This document shows positions 23,452 to 31,389 of a stretch of 64,000 nucleotides of DNA, piece by piece. Below the pieces are notes generated by a model. The model was given only the letters and a program-made list of their open reading frames with translations. It was not told the DNA's origin and did not search any database. The stretch covers positions 1 to 64,000 of the forward strand of contig JBAZSJ010000025.1 of the NCBI GenBank assembly GCA_041662485.1. Direction: 5' to 3'. The translations under genes were made by a program, and so were the position numbers. Origin of the DNA: Rariglobus sp041662485. Lineage in GTDB: Bacteria; Verrucomicrobiota; Verrucomicrobiia; Opitutales; Opitutaceae. Numbering within the stretch: the stretch's first letter is position 1; each line of letters begins with the position of its first letter.

Positions 23452-24954
23452 ATGTCCGCGTTCACCCACCTTCCTCTCGGCCAGCGCATCCCCGCCAGTC
23501 TGCACGGCGTCTCCTGCAGCCTGCCCACGATGCGCGATGTGATCGGCTACGAGGAAAAGCACCCCGAGGTGATCGCCCACCTGACCTCCGGCTACCCGCG
23601 CTTCGTGGTGCATCCCTTTGCCAGGCAGGCCGCCGCGCACCTGATCCGCACGCAGCCCGACCTCGCCGGCAACAGCCTCTGGCTGACTTCGTCGCGCCGC
23701 GCCGCCGAACGTCTCCGCACCCACCTGGCCTCGCCCGACGTGCGCCTGCTCGAAGACGGCCCGCTCACCGGCGTGGCCTTCCCCGAAAACACCGAGCTCT
23801 CGTCCCGCGCAAAGACCTTTCTCCAGCACACCGGTATGTTCCTCTCCTCCCGCGAGGCCGAGGACTACCTCCTGCGCGTCGGCGAACTTCCCGCCGTCTA
23901 TCCCGAGAAAACCTTCGAGGGCTACGCCGCGGGCAACGTCAAAGGCCATGTCTCCCGCTCCACCGGCGCCCCGGTCGCCGACGTGTTCCTCGCGCCCAGC
24001 GGGATGAACGCCATCTACGGCGCCTTCCGCGTCGCCTCGGAACTCCAGCGCGCCAAGGGCCGCACCCGCTGGATTCAGCTCGGCTGGCTCTACCTCGACA
24101 CCATCGGGATTCTCCAAAAATTCACCGACCGGCCCGCGCAGGATTATCTGTTCCAAAGCGACGTCTTCGACCTCGCCGCGCTCCGCCGTCTCTTCGCCGA
24201 GCAGGGCGACAAGATCGCCGGCATCATCACCGAGGTGCCCACCAACCCGCTCATCCAGACGCCCGACCTCGCCGCCATCCGCGACCTCTGCCGCAAGCAC
24301 GGCGCGCTGCTGCTCCTCGATCCCACCATCGCCTCGCCGCTCAACATCGACGTCCTCCCCTACGCCGACGTCCTGCTCAACTCCCTCACCAAATACGCCG
24401 GCAGCGAGGGCGACGTCATCATGGGCGCCGTGGTGGTAAACCCGAAGAGCTCCCACGCCGCCGAGTTCCGCGCCCGCCTGCCCGGCGAACTGGAGCCGGT
24501 CTATTCGCGCGACCTCGAACGTATCGCCGCCCAGATAGGCGACACCGCCTCCGTCATCGCGCAGATCAACCGCACCGCGCCCGCCGTCGTGGATTTTCTC
24601 CTCAACCACCCGCGCATCAAGGCCGTTTACTGGTCGCTCCACCCCGCCTCGCGCGAGAACTACCTGAAGATCGCCCGCTCGCCCGACGCCATCGGCAGCA
24701 TGATCTCCTTCGAACTCGCGATGCCGTTGGCTCAATTCTACGACCGCCTGCGCCTGCCGAAAGGCCCGAGCTTCGGCATGAAGAGCACGCTCATCTGTCC
24801 GTTCATCTACCTCGCGCACTACGACCTCGTCACCAGCGAAAGCGGACGCGCCGCGCTCGCCGCCGCCGGCCTCTCGCCCGAGCTGCTGCGCCTCTCCATC
24901 GGCTGCGAACCCGCCGAGGACATCATCGCCGCGCTCGCCGAAGCGCTCGCCTGA
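23452..24954 (+). CDS. Cys/Met-metabolism PLP-dependent enzyme (cystathionine gamma-synthase-like)
   Basis: Five hundred residues, longer than the usual 380-400 because of an N-terminal extension of about 120 residues resembling that of MET2/CGS-like 'type' enzymes. The PLP lysine is Lys314 in NSLTKYAGSEGD, preceded by LLLLDPTIASPLN. A tyrosine-poor cofactor loop (APSGMNAIYGA) matches the fold-type I cofactor-phosphate site. Members catalyse gamma-replacement or elimination on cystathionine or O-acyl-homoserine; which reaction applies here cannot be told. The start ATG at 23452 is chosen because longer frames overlap the divergent xth gene. Confidence 0.87.
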   Translation: MSAFTHLPLGQRIPASLHGVSCSLPTMRDVIGYEEKHPEVIAHLTSGYPRFVVHPFARQAAAHLIRTQPDLAGNSLWLTSSRRAAERLRTHLASPDVRLLEDGPLTGVAFPENTELSSRAKTFLQHTGMFLSSREAEDYLLRVGELPAVYPEKTFEGYAAGNVKGHVSRSTGAPVADVFLAPSGMNAIYGAFRVASELQRAKGRTRWIQLGWLYLDTIGILQKFTDRPAQDYLFQSDVFDLAALRRLFAEQGDKIAGIITEVPTNPLIQTPDLAAIRDLCRKHGALLLLDPTIASPLNIDVLPYADVLLNSLTKYAGSEGDVIMGAVVVNPKSSHAAEFRARLPGELEPVYSRDLERIAAQIGDTASVIAQINRTAPAVVDFLLNHPRIKAVYWSLHPASRENYLKIARSPDAIGSMISFELAMPLAQFYDRLRLPKGPSFGMKSTLICPFIYLAHYDLVTSESGRAALAAAGLSPELLRLSIGCEPAEDIIAALAEALA

Positions 24955-24995
24955 TCCACTAAAAACCACCGGCTCCCCCTTTTCTCCGCCAATCA

Positions 24996-25020
24996 CAAAG
25001 TAACCCAATAGGTTACTTTG
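24996..25020. promoter_or_regulatory. Perfect AT-rich palindrome upstream of the DUF167 gene
   Basis: CAAAGTAACC and GGTTACTTTG flank CAATA. It could be the terminator of the PLP enzyme gene or an operator for the small gene starting nine bases later. A second, unrelated AT-rich palindrome ends that gene. Confidence 0.5.
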
Positions 25021-25029
25021 TTTGCCCGC

Positions 25030-25320
25030 ATGAGCTCCAAGCCTTCCTGCAAGCTCGCCATCAAGGCCATCCCCAACGCCCCGCGCAACGCGGTCGCCGG
25101 CTGGCTCGGCGACGCGTTGAAGGTCAAAGTCCACGCCCCCGCCCTCGAAGGCCGCGCCAACGACGAGCTCTGCGAATTCATCGCAGACACGCTCGACCTG
25201 CCTCGCCGCGCCGTGACCGTCGCCCACGGCGACAAGTCCCGTCAAAAACTCCTCTCCATCGACGGCCTCACCCTCGACGAAGTCCGCGAACGGCTGAAAA
25301 GTTTGTCACTTAATAAGTGA
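25030..25320 (+). CDS. DUF167 (YggU-like) protein
   Basis: Ninety-six residues, the usual length for DUF167. The family pattern is complete: LAIKAIPNAPRNAVAGWLGDALKVKVHAPALEGRAND-type N-terminal half and the TVAHGDKSRQKLLSIDG core. These small alpha/beta proteins are widespread and uncharacterised. The ATG at 25030 is preferred to an in-frame TTG four codons upstream within the palindrome. The last codons lie inside a palindrome, and its 3' end overlaps the convergent MATE gene by 11 bases. Confidence 0.9.
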   Translation: MSSKPSCKLAIKAIPNAPRNAVAGWLGDALKVKVHAPALEGRANDELCEFIADTLDLPRRAVTVAHGDKSRQKLLSIDGLTLDEVRERLKSLSLNK

Positions 25321-25325
25321 CAAAC
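25301..25325. terminator. AT-rich palindrome at the convergent ends of two genes
   Basis: GTTTGTCACTTA and TAAGTGACAAAC form a perfect 25-base palindrome covering the stop codons of the DUF167 and MATE genes. A shared bidirectional terminator is the simplest reading, although T-runs are short. Confidence 0.5.
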
Positions 25326-26656
25326 TTGCTTTTTCCTTTCGTTAACAGGACGAAGCGTATCCCCAAAAGCACGGCCGCGACCGCTAGGCCCGTGGCCAGT
25401 CCGATCCATATGCCCACCGCGCCGAGCGATGTGTGCAGGCCCAGAAAATACGCCGTGGGAATCGCCAGCAGCCAGTAGGAGACAAACGTGATCGCCGCCG
25501 GCACTTTCACGTCCGCCAGCCCGCGCAACGCGCCCGAACCGACCACCTGCGCTCCGTCGAACAGCTGAAAAATCGCCGCGACCACCAGCAGTTTCGCCGC
25601 GAGCGCGATCACCGCCGGATCATCCACAAATCCATGCGCGAGCCACGATCCCGACAGCGAAAAACCCACCGCCGAGGCGCTCATGATCAGGCATGACATC
25701 GCCAGCGCGCCGAAGCCGATGGACCGCAACGCCGCCGTCCGCCCCTCGCCCACCGCCTTGCCGATGCGCATGCTCACCGCCATCGAAAGCCCGAGCGGGA
25801 ACATGAACATGAAGGCCGCGCAACTGAGCGCGATCTGGTGCGCCGCGAGCGCCGCCGCCCCAAGCCGCCCCATCAGCAGCGCCGCCGCCATGAAGGCCGC
25901 CGACTCAAACAAGAGCATCACCGCCGCCGGCACGCCGATGTGCAGCATCTCCGCAAACCGCGCCCGCCGGAGTCCGCCAAACCACGCGGCGGGCCACACC
26001 CCGCGAAACTCCGGCGCCCTCCGCATCCACGCATACACCACCCACAGACTCGCCAGCCGAGACAGAAGCGTCGCCCAGCCCGCGCCCACCAGTCCGAGCG
26101 CCGGCGCGCCGAGGTGCCCATAGATGAGCACCCAGTTGAGAAACACGTTCAGCACCACCGCTCCCAGCATGATCACCATGGGCATCCACGGACGGCCCAG
26201 CGCCTCCGCAAACTGCCGGAACACTTGGAACAACAGCGCGGGTACGAGCGAAACGGTGATGATCGCGTAGAACGGATTGATCGCCGCCACCACTTCGGGC
26301 GGCTGCCCCAGCCGGTGAAACCACGCCGACATTCCCAGCATCACGACGACCTCGGCCACACCGGCCGCCAGCGCCAGCACGACCCCGTGCTTGAGCCACA
26401 CCGCGCCCGCTCCGTCGTTGCCCGCACCGTGTTCGCGCGAGGCCAGCACCGCCACGGGCAGTAACAGGCCGAGCCCGATCAGCAAAAAAAGAGTGAACAC
26501 CCCGCCCGCAAACGCCGACGCCGCCAGCGGCACGGTTCCGACATGGCCGATCATCACGCTATCCGTCACCCCCATGAGCATCTGGCTCACCTGCCCGACG
26601 ACGATCGGCAGGGCGAGGGCCAGCGTGGCCCGGGCTTCCTTGAGGTAGGTGCGCAT
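25310..26656 (-). CDS. MATE family efflux transporter (NorM-like)
   Basis: Four hundred and forty-eight residues with twelve hydrophobic segments in two six-helix halves. The MATE hallmark LPIVVGQVSQMLMGVTDSVMIGHVG in the first helix pair, EALGRPWMPM and the second-half motif GIWIGLATGLAVAAVLL are present. MATE pumps export cationic drugs or metabolites using a sodium or proton gradient. The start at 26656 gives MRTYLKEARATLALALP, a typical N-terminus; the open frame upstream crosses a palindromic repeat and is rejected. It converges with the DUF167 gene. Confidence 0.9.
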   Translation of the reverse strand: MRTYLKEARATLALALPIVVGQVSQMLMGVTDSVMIGHVGTVPLAASAFAGGVFTLFLLIGLGLLLPVAVLASREHGAGNDGAGAVWLKHGVVLALAAGVAEVVVMLGMSAWFHRLGQPPEVVAAINPFYAIITVSLVPALLFQVFRQFAEALGRPWMPMVIMLGAVVLNVFLNWVLIYGHLGAPALGLVGAGWATLLSRLASLWVVYAWMRRAPEFRGVWPAAWFGGLRRARFAEMLHIGVPAAVMLLFESAAFMAAALLMGRLGAAALAAHQIALSCAAFMFMFPLGLSMAVSMRIGKAVGEGRTAALRSIGFGALAMSCLIMSASAVGFSLSGSWLAHGFVDDPAVIALAAKLLVVAAIFQLFDGAQVVGSGALRGLADVKVPAAITFVSYWLLAIPTAYFLGLHTSLGAVGIWIGLATGLAVAAVLLGIRFVLLTKGKSKFVTY

Positions 26657-26738
26657 CAAACCACCGACCGTGAAGACGGACCACGCCGGAGGCACGAAAA
26701 AATCTTCTCTCGGAAGCAATGACCGCATTTCCGGATTG

Positions 26739-26811
26739 AGGTGGAACGCGATCTCCGAGCGCGTTCCGGCGGGCGGACGGTGCAGACGGCGCTCGGAGAT
26801 CGCCGTCCACC
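26739..26811. repeat. Palindromic repeat (AGGTGGACGGCG family)
   Basis: GGCGCTCGGAGATCGCCGTCCACC on the right half is shared with 21474-21550; the left half AGGTGGAACGCGATCTCCGA is a diverged mirror. It lies in the 324-base gap between the MATE gene and the lipoprotein gene; the remaining gap shows no gene. Confidence 0.75.
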
Positions 26812-26980
26812 AGATGACCACGTTGTCGTGACGGTTTTTCACGGACCCATACGTTTTTATGCGGCTACCGTTTAACTTGAAATGTCTTGAACCCGCCTGA
26901 AATGGGAAGCCCCCATGGCACTTCCGGGATTGCGAGCGGTCGGATTAAACTGCATCCTCAATCCTAACTCCCTTCTCCCC

Positions 26981-27319
26981 ATGAACACCAAGAGCGCGTT
27001 TCTCGTCGGCGGCCTGCTGGGCCTGACCTTGCTGGCGTCAGGCTGTTCCACCACCGACGGCAAGTCGGCCACCAACCCCCAGCATCCCGGCCCGGCCATC
27101 GGTCAATCCGTGGGTGAAGTCGTGGGCGTCGTCGGCGGCAACGTGGTCGGCGCGGTCTACGGCGCGGGCGAAGGCGTCGTCGACGGCGTGAAAAAACCCT
27201 TCACCAACGAAGTCCGTGTCGTGCGCGTGTGGCACACCGAAACGACGAGCGACGGCCGCACCATCCAGGTTCCGCAGGACATCCTGGTCGATCAATACGG
27301 CCGGCCGGTGTCGAAGTGA
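26981..27319 (+). CDS. Small predicted lipoprotein
   Basis: One hundred and twelve residues. A signal peptide with lipobox LLASGC predicts lipid anchoring. The middle is glycine/valine-rich with a glycine-zipper look (IGQSVGEVVGVVGGNVVGAVYGAGEGVVDGV split over two turns), suggesting membrane association; the C-terminus is polar and beta-like (RTIQVPQDILVDQYGRPV). No family named. The GTG of the following gene overlaps its stop codon. A promoter is likely in the gap upstream but not identified with confidence. Confidence 0.8.
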   Translation: MNTKSAFLVGGLLGLTLLASGCSTTDGKSATNPQHPGPAIGQSVGEVVGVVGGNVVGAVYGAGEGVVDGVKKPFTNEVRVVRVWHTETTSDGRTIQVPQDILVDQYGRPVSK

Positions 27320-27645
27320 GCATTGCCTTTCGTCCTTCACGTTGGATCGCCGTATGGATCGCGTTTCTTGTAATCCATGCGGCTCTCATGACTGTAGACT
27401 GGCAGCTACGTGATCAGACGAGTCACCTGCAACCTATGCCTGGTGGACTGCCAGAGCTTTTCGGCACGATAATCGGATGGGGCAGCCTCATTCTACTCGG
27501 TGTCGCCGTTTTTCTATTTATGCCGCGGTCGTGGACCATGTGGCTCCGGTCGGTGCTTGCGCTCATCCAGATGGGAGTTGGTTACACGATCATTACCTTC
27601 GGATGGCTCTTTTACGTTCTTCGAAACGGCATTGATACCCTATAG
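27316..27645 (+). CDS. Three-helix membrane protein, possibly cassette-derived
   Basis: One hundred and nine residues starting with GTG at 27316, which overlaps the preceding stop codon. Three hydrophobic segments lie at about residues 9-26, 51-70 and 78-102. The DNA is visibly less GC-rich than its neighbours, and the gene is followed within 12 bases by GCCGAAC and other attC-like words, as in the integron arrays. It may therefore be a stray cassette captured at this locus. No family recognised; membrane topology is predicted from hydrophobicity only. Confidence 0.65.
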   Translation: MSIAFRPSRWIAVWIAFLVIHAALMTVDWQLRDQTSHLQPMPGGLPELFGTIIGWGSLILLGVAVFLFMPRSWTMWLRSVLALIQMGVGYTIITFGWLFYVLRNGIDTL

Positions 27646-27656
27646 ATAATGAAAGC

Positions 27657-27713
27657 GCCGAACTAGACGACTGTCACACGGCGTTCCGCGCACTCTACGC
27701 GCTAGACATGCGC
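27657..27713 (+). other. attC-like remnant outside the arrays
   Basis: GCCGAAC at 27657-27663 is followed by GACTGTCAC, a central GTTCCGCGC and a trailing GCGCAAAAAA, in the order found in array attC sites such as 46526-46628. Arms are partly lost and there is no clean R' box, so this is a decayed site at best. Confidence 0.4.
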
Positions 27714-27750
27714 AAAAAAAGGCCGCCTCGTCATGAGGCGGCCTTTGTAA
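27714..27750. terminator. Bidirectional terminator between convergent genes
   Basis: GGCCGCCTC and GAGGCGGCC pair around GTCAT, with A-run on the left and TTTG on the right. Confidence 0.8.
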
Positions 27751-27775
27751 TTCCAGAACCGAAAGGGCGGTCTGC

Positions 27776-28381
27776 TTACCAGCCGAGGGTGGATTTCTTG
27801 GTCTGCTTGGCGATGGCGCGGTCGTCTTCCCAGAGGGTCAGGCCGGTCTTCACGTCCACCAGCGACATCTGGAAGCTGTAGGTGTTCTGCGTGACGCCGT
27901 TCAGACGGTCCGTCTGCTGGATGAGCTTTCCGTAGAGCGTGTAGTTGGGGACAATGACCTTGGCCTTCTTGCCGCTCATCATCTCGTCCATCTCGGCGGC
28001 CTCGGAGGCGACCACGGCGCGTTCGCCGAGGCCCATCGTGTTCGTCACGGCGACCTTGCCGGTCTGCGTGAGGGCGACGCGGATCTTCTTGATGAGGAGG
28101 TCGGTGTCGATGTTGAGCTTGGTGTTGTTGATGATGCGATCAACGGCGAGGACGGCCGGCTGGACCGGGGACTTGTCGAGCGCGCCGGAGGTGATCAGCG
28201 AGCCGACGAGCTGGTCGGCGGCGGTATACCAGTCCTGCGAGTTGATGCCGCCGGTGTTCAGGGCCTGCGGGCCGCTGGCGTCGATGGTGCGGGTCTCGGC
28301 GGTCTGGCAGCCGGTGATGAGGAGGGTCGAAGGCAGAAGAACGCCTGCGAGCAGGATGGTTTTGAAGCGGAGTGTGGTCAT
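27776..28381 (-). CDS. lpoB: LpoB-like lipoprotein (penicillin-binding protein activator)
   Basis: Two hundred and one residues. Lipobox LLITGC marks an outer-membrane lipoprotein. The C-terminal domain (PAVLAVDRIINNTKLNIDTDLLIKKIRVAL, then GKVAVTN, and the closing SLVDVKTGLTLWEDDRAIAKQTKK) matches the LpoB/YcfM family, which in enterobacteria activates the peptidoglycan synthase PBP1B. The partner here is not known. It is the last gene of the COG3014-YcfL-LpoB unit, an arrangement also found in gammaproteobacteria, 18 bases after the YcfL gene. Confidence 0.87.
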   Translation of the reverse strand: MTTLRFKTILLAGVLLPSTLLITGCQTAETRTIDASGPQALNTGGINSQDWYTAADQLVGSLITSGALDKSPVQPAVLAVDRIINNTKLNIDTDLLIKKIRVALTQTGKVAVTNTMGLGERAVVASEAAEMDEMMSGKKAKVIVPNYTLYGKLIQQTDRLNGVTQNTYSFQMSLVDVKTGLTLWEDDRAIAKQTKKSTLGW

Positions 28382-28399
28382 GGTGATGGAGAGATGAGA

Positions 28400-28828
28400 T
28401 TATAGTTCGCTGAACTTGAGGCGGAAATCAACGGCGCGCGGCGAAACGGCCACGCTCGAAATATCAAGGGTCTCGCGGCCCTGGAGCTGGAGGACGCGCC
28501 AGCCCTCGGTGGGGCCGTTCACCGCCATGCCGTCCTTGTCGATCCACTCGAATTTGTAGCGGACGGAGCGGAGGTCGCTCTTGAGGTTGGTGACGGTGGC
28601 CTGGATTTTGAGGAGGTTGCCGGAGACGGTGCCCTCGTTGATGGCGTCCACGCGGACGGTGCGGGCGAGCGTGTTGTCGGTGACGACGCGCTTGTCGGCG
28701 ATGTAGTTCGTCGTGGCGAGAGGCTGGGCGCGCTCGACGGTGTTGACGTTGGTGGCGCAGCCGGAGAGGACGGCGACCAGGCCGGCGGCCAGCACGGGGA
28801 CGATCAGGAGACGTTGGGACGTTTTCAT
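28400..28828 (-). CDS. YcfL-like lipoprotein (DUF1425)
   Basis: One hundred and forty-two residues with lipobox VLSGC. The mature domain is beta-rich with LLKIQATVTNLKSDLRSVRYKFEWIDKDGM, the DUF1425 core, followed by a second sheet region (SSVAVSPRAVDFRLKF). In E. coli the ycfL gene sits beside lpoB, which supports the assignment of both. The start codon overlaps the stop of the upstream gene by four bases. The molecular role of YcfL is unknown; cell-envelope function is inferred from context. Confidence 0.83.
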   Translation of the reverse strand: MKTSQRLLIVPVLAAGLVAVLSGCATNVNTVERAQPLATTNYIADKRVVTDNTLARTVRVDAINEGTVSGNLLKIQATVTNLKSDLRSVRYKFEWIDKDGMAVNGPTEGWRVLQLQGRETLDISSVAVSPRAVDFRLKFSEL

Positions 28829-30402
28829 TTGAGGATAAACTGCGAGATCAGCAGGGGGGAGGTGGTCGAGACGCTCTTCACATAGACAACGTTAACCGCG
28901 CCGGGGTCCAAAGTAATCGTTTTGGTCTGCGTGCCGGCGGCGAGGGTGAGCTGGCGGTCGGCCGGGGTGGCGAGGCGGGCGTATTGGAATTCCTTGGGCA
29001 ACGTGCGCCAGGTGCGGGTGTCGGCGATGTTGGTGGAGGCGTTGACGACGGTCATGGCGAGGCCGCCGAAGAGGCCCAGCGCGGCGTTCTGGTCGCTCAT
29101 TTGCTTCTGCACGATGGCCTGGATGATGGCCTTGGTGGCGGTGGCGATGAGGGTCTTGGTGAGCGTGGTGGGCCACTCGTTCTTGAAGTCGTTGGCGACG
29201 ACGCTGTCCATGCTGGCCACGGTGGCGGTGTTGAACGTCTGGCCGCCGGCGGCCACCGCGAGGGTGGCGGCGTAGTCGCCGTTGAACACCAGCTTGGGGA
29301 ACGCCGCGCCGACGTAGGCGAGGCGGCTGGTCACGAGGAAGGTGGGGATGTCGATGCGCACCTGGTCGCGGTGGGGACCGGTGCCGGTCTCGAAGATGAC
29401 GTAGGTGAGGCCTTCGGGGGCCTTGCCTTCGGCGGCGGCGGTGGCGGTGGCGAAGTCGGCGGCGACGTAGGGGTTTTCGGGCACCATGCCGGCGACGCGT
29501 TCGAAGGACTTGCGGCCGCGCTCCCAGTCGGAGCCGTTTTCGCCGCGCACGGTGAAGAAGAGTCCGTCGAGGAACACCGCGAAGGGGTTCACGTAATCGC
29601 CGTAGGCCTTGATCGGAGCGGTGGATGCGGCGAGCGCGGCGGTGAGGGCGGGGCCGGTCTTGGGGTCTTTCTGCGCCTTGTCCACGTCGTAGGAGGCGCT
29701 CTTGCCCTTCTCGTCCTTGATCTTGCCCTCGCGGGCCTTGGCGGCCTCGTCCTGCGCGGCGACGATGCGCTTTTGGTTAAGTTCCACGGCATCGCGCTGG
29801 TATTGGAGGGCGCGGTTGAGCGAGACGCGCGCGGGGTCGGCCTGCCCGAGCTGGAGGTAGTTGAGGGCGTTGTAGGTATCGAGCATCACCTTGTCGTAGG
29901 AGCGCCCGCGATAGGGGATGTTCGCGAGGTTGGTAATGACGGCGAGGCCCTCGGAGCCGACCTTGATCTTGGCCTGCTCTTCCCAGTAGTTCACCTTTTC
30001 CTCGGCCTGATCGAAGGCCGTGATGGAACGTTTGGCGTAGCTGGCGGAAATTTCGGCCGGCGTGGGAGGAACGGGCGGCGGCGTGGCCGGGTCAGGCGGA
30101 ACAGCCGGGGCGACGGCGGGCGGCGGCGGCAGTTGCGCGGGATCGGTGAGCGCGGCGGTGCGGAGCGTGGCGCCCTGCTCCAGCTTCCACAAAATCTCGT
30201 CTTTGCCACCCTCGTTGTCCTTCGCTTTTTTGTCGGCCGTGGCGACGGCGACGGCGATGTTGCTGCTCTTGAAGGACGTGGTGAGCGACGACGACTGCTC
30301 TTGATAGGTCTGGCAACCGGTGACGAACAAAAGCAGCGAGGCGCCGCCGAAAACAAGAACGGTCTGGCGCACCGGTGCGAGGATGCGGGAGGTGGATTTC
30401 AT
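28825..30402 (-). CDS. COG3014-family lipoprotein
   Basis: Five hundred and twenty-five residues with lipobox LFVTGC. The N-terminal half is helical with TPR-like pieces (LDTYNALNYLQLGQADPARVSLNRAL) and a Pro-rich linker at about 95-115; the C-terminal half contains a serine/threonine-rich beta region and MSDQNAALGLFGGLAMTVVNA. This order, with the DUF1425 and LpoB genes downstream, is the known COG3014 neighbourhood. Function unknown; outer-membrane anchoring inferred. A terminator between this gene and the CsgG-like gene implies its own promoter. Confidence 0.82.
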   Translation of the reverse strand: MKSTSRILAPVRQTVLVFGGASLLLFVTGCQTYQEQSSSLTTSFKSSNIAVAVATADKKAKDNEGGKDEILWKLEQGATLRTAALTDPAQLPPPPAVAPAVPPDPATPPPVPPTPAEISASYAKRSITAFDQAEEKVNYWEEQAKIKVGSEGLAVITNLANIPYRGRSYDKVMLDTYNALNYLQLGQADPARVSLNRALQYQRDAVELNQKRIVAAQDEAAKAREGKIKDEKGKSASYDVDKAQKDPKTGPALTAALAASTAPIKAYGDYVNPFAVFLDGLFFTVRGENGSDWERGRKSFERVAGMVPENPYVAADFATATAAAEGKAPEGLTYVIFETGTGPHRDQVRIDIPTFLVTSRLAYVGAAFPKLVFNGDYAATLAVAAGGQTFNTATVASMDSVVANDFKNEWPTTLTKTLIATATKAIIQAIVQKQMSDQNAALGLFGGLAMTVVNASTNIADTRTWRTLPKEFQYARLATPADRQLTLAAGTQTKTITLDPGAVNVVYVKSVSTTSPLLISQFILK

Positions 30403-30440
30403 TTTGGAGATGTTGGCTGAAGCGGAACTGGAAAAACACG

Positions 30441-30468
30441 AAAGCCGCCCCTGGACGGAGGGCGGCTT
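30441..30468 (-). terminator. Terminator after the CsgG-like gene
   Basis: On the minus strand AAGCCGCCC and GGGCGGCTT pair around TCCGTCCA and are followed by TCGTGTTTTT. It splits the envelope cluster into two transcription units. Confidence 0.75.
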
Positions 30469-30479
30469 CGCGGAAAACG

Positions 30480-31370
30480 TTATTCGGCGGCCTGGTCGGG
30501 TACGTCGTCCTTCAGGCGGACGATGGCGAGGCGGTCGATGCCGGTGTCCGTGAGGATGTCGGCCTGGGAATTCTGCGGGGTGACGCGGCTGATCTTCACC
30601 GTGCCGACGCTGATCTCCTCGCGGCTCTTGTCGCCGGTGTCGGGATCGACGAGCTCGTCGCCGAGCATCAACACTTCCCAGACTTGGCCGACTTTGATGC
30701 CGGAGGTGTCGTTGCGGTTGATCGTCACGACCTTGTCGCGCTTGCCGATGACGCGCGCGGGGAAAACGGCGTCGGCGACGCGCGAGGCGATCTTCTGGGC
30801 CATCTCGCGGGTGATGTCGGTGAGCAGCACGTCGCTGGATTCGCCGACCTTCGCGGTGGTGTTGCCGGAGAGCTGGTCGGCCTGGCGGCGGGAGACCTGG
30901 AAGTTGGTGCTGGCGATGGCGCGCTGGGTGGAGACCTCGGTGATCTTGGCGACGGCGGAGAGCTCGACCACGCGGGCGGTGACGGTCTTGCCGAGGGAGG
31001 CGAGCGTGCGGGTCTCCATGCGGTCGTTGAAGCCGTCGACGCGGATGGTGAGAACGTAGTCGGCCTGCTGGAACTGGAAGGTGTTGCCGGCGGCGGCGGC
31101 TTCCTTGGCGAGCGCGTCGGCATCGGTGCGCTCAAGGATTTCAAAGCGCTTGGTGCTGAGCACGCGGTCGTAGACCTGCGAGTCGAGCGCCTCGAGCACG
31201 CTGGAGAGCGAAAGGCCGACGCCCTGCTTGGCCATGCGGGCCTTCACGGAGTCGGTCGCGGCGATCTTGGTGATGGCGAGTTTCTTTTTGCCGGGGGCTT
31301 CCTGGGCGATCACCGAGCCGGTGAGCAACGCGCCGAGGGCGAGGAGGGAAATGATTTTGAGAAGTTTCAT
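30480..31370 (-). CDS. Secreted CsgG/FlgT-like protein
   Basis: Two hundred and ninety-six residues with a signal peptide (cleavage near VIAQE). The N-terminal half follows the CsgG/LpoA-like fold: FEILERTDADALAKEAAA, DYVLTIRVDGFNDR, and MAQKIASRVADAVFPARVI. The C-terminal half is a small beta domain (KVGQVWEVLMLGDELVDPDTG..R.EISVGTVKI) like those in flagellar FlgT or secretion-associated proteins. No lipobox, so probably soluble in the periplasm. It follows the PEGA gene by 19 bases. Its role, perhaps in assembling an envelope structure, is inferred from fold only. Confidence 0.72.
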   Translation of the reverse strand: MKLLKIISLLALGALLTGSVIAQEAPGKKKLAITKIAATDSVKARMAKQGVGLSLSSVLEALDSQVYDRVLSTKRFEILERTDADALAKEAAAAGNTFQFQQADYVLTIRVDGFNDRMETRTLASLGKTVTARVVELSAVAKITEVSTQRAIASTNFQVSRRQADQLSGNTTAKVGESSDVLLTDITREMAQKIASRVADAVFPARVIGKRDKVVTINRNDTSGIKVGQVWEVLMLGDELVDPDTGDKSREEISVGTVKISRVTPQNSQADILTDTGIDRLAIVRLKDDVPDQAAE

Positions 31371-31389
31371 GACGGAAAAGGAAGAGGGG

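Noticed and set aside
23368..25245. Apparent 600-residue N-terminal extension of exonuclease III
   Set aside because: It is antisense to the PLP-dependent enzyme and DUF167 genes; the ExoIII fold starts exactly at the ATG at 23367.
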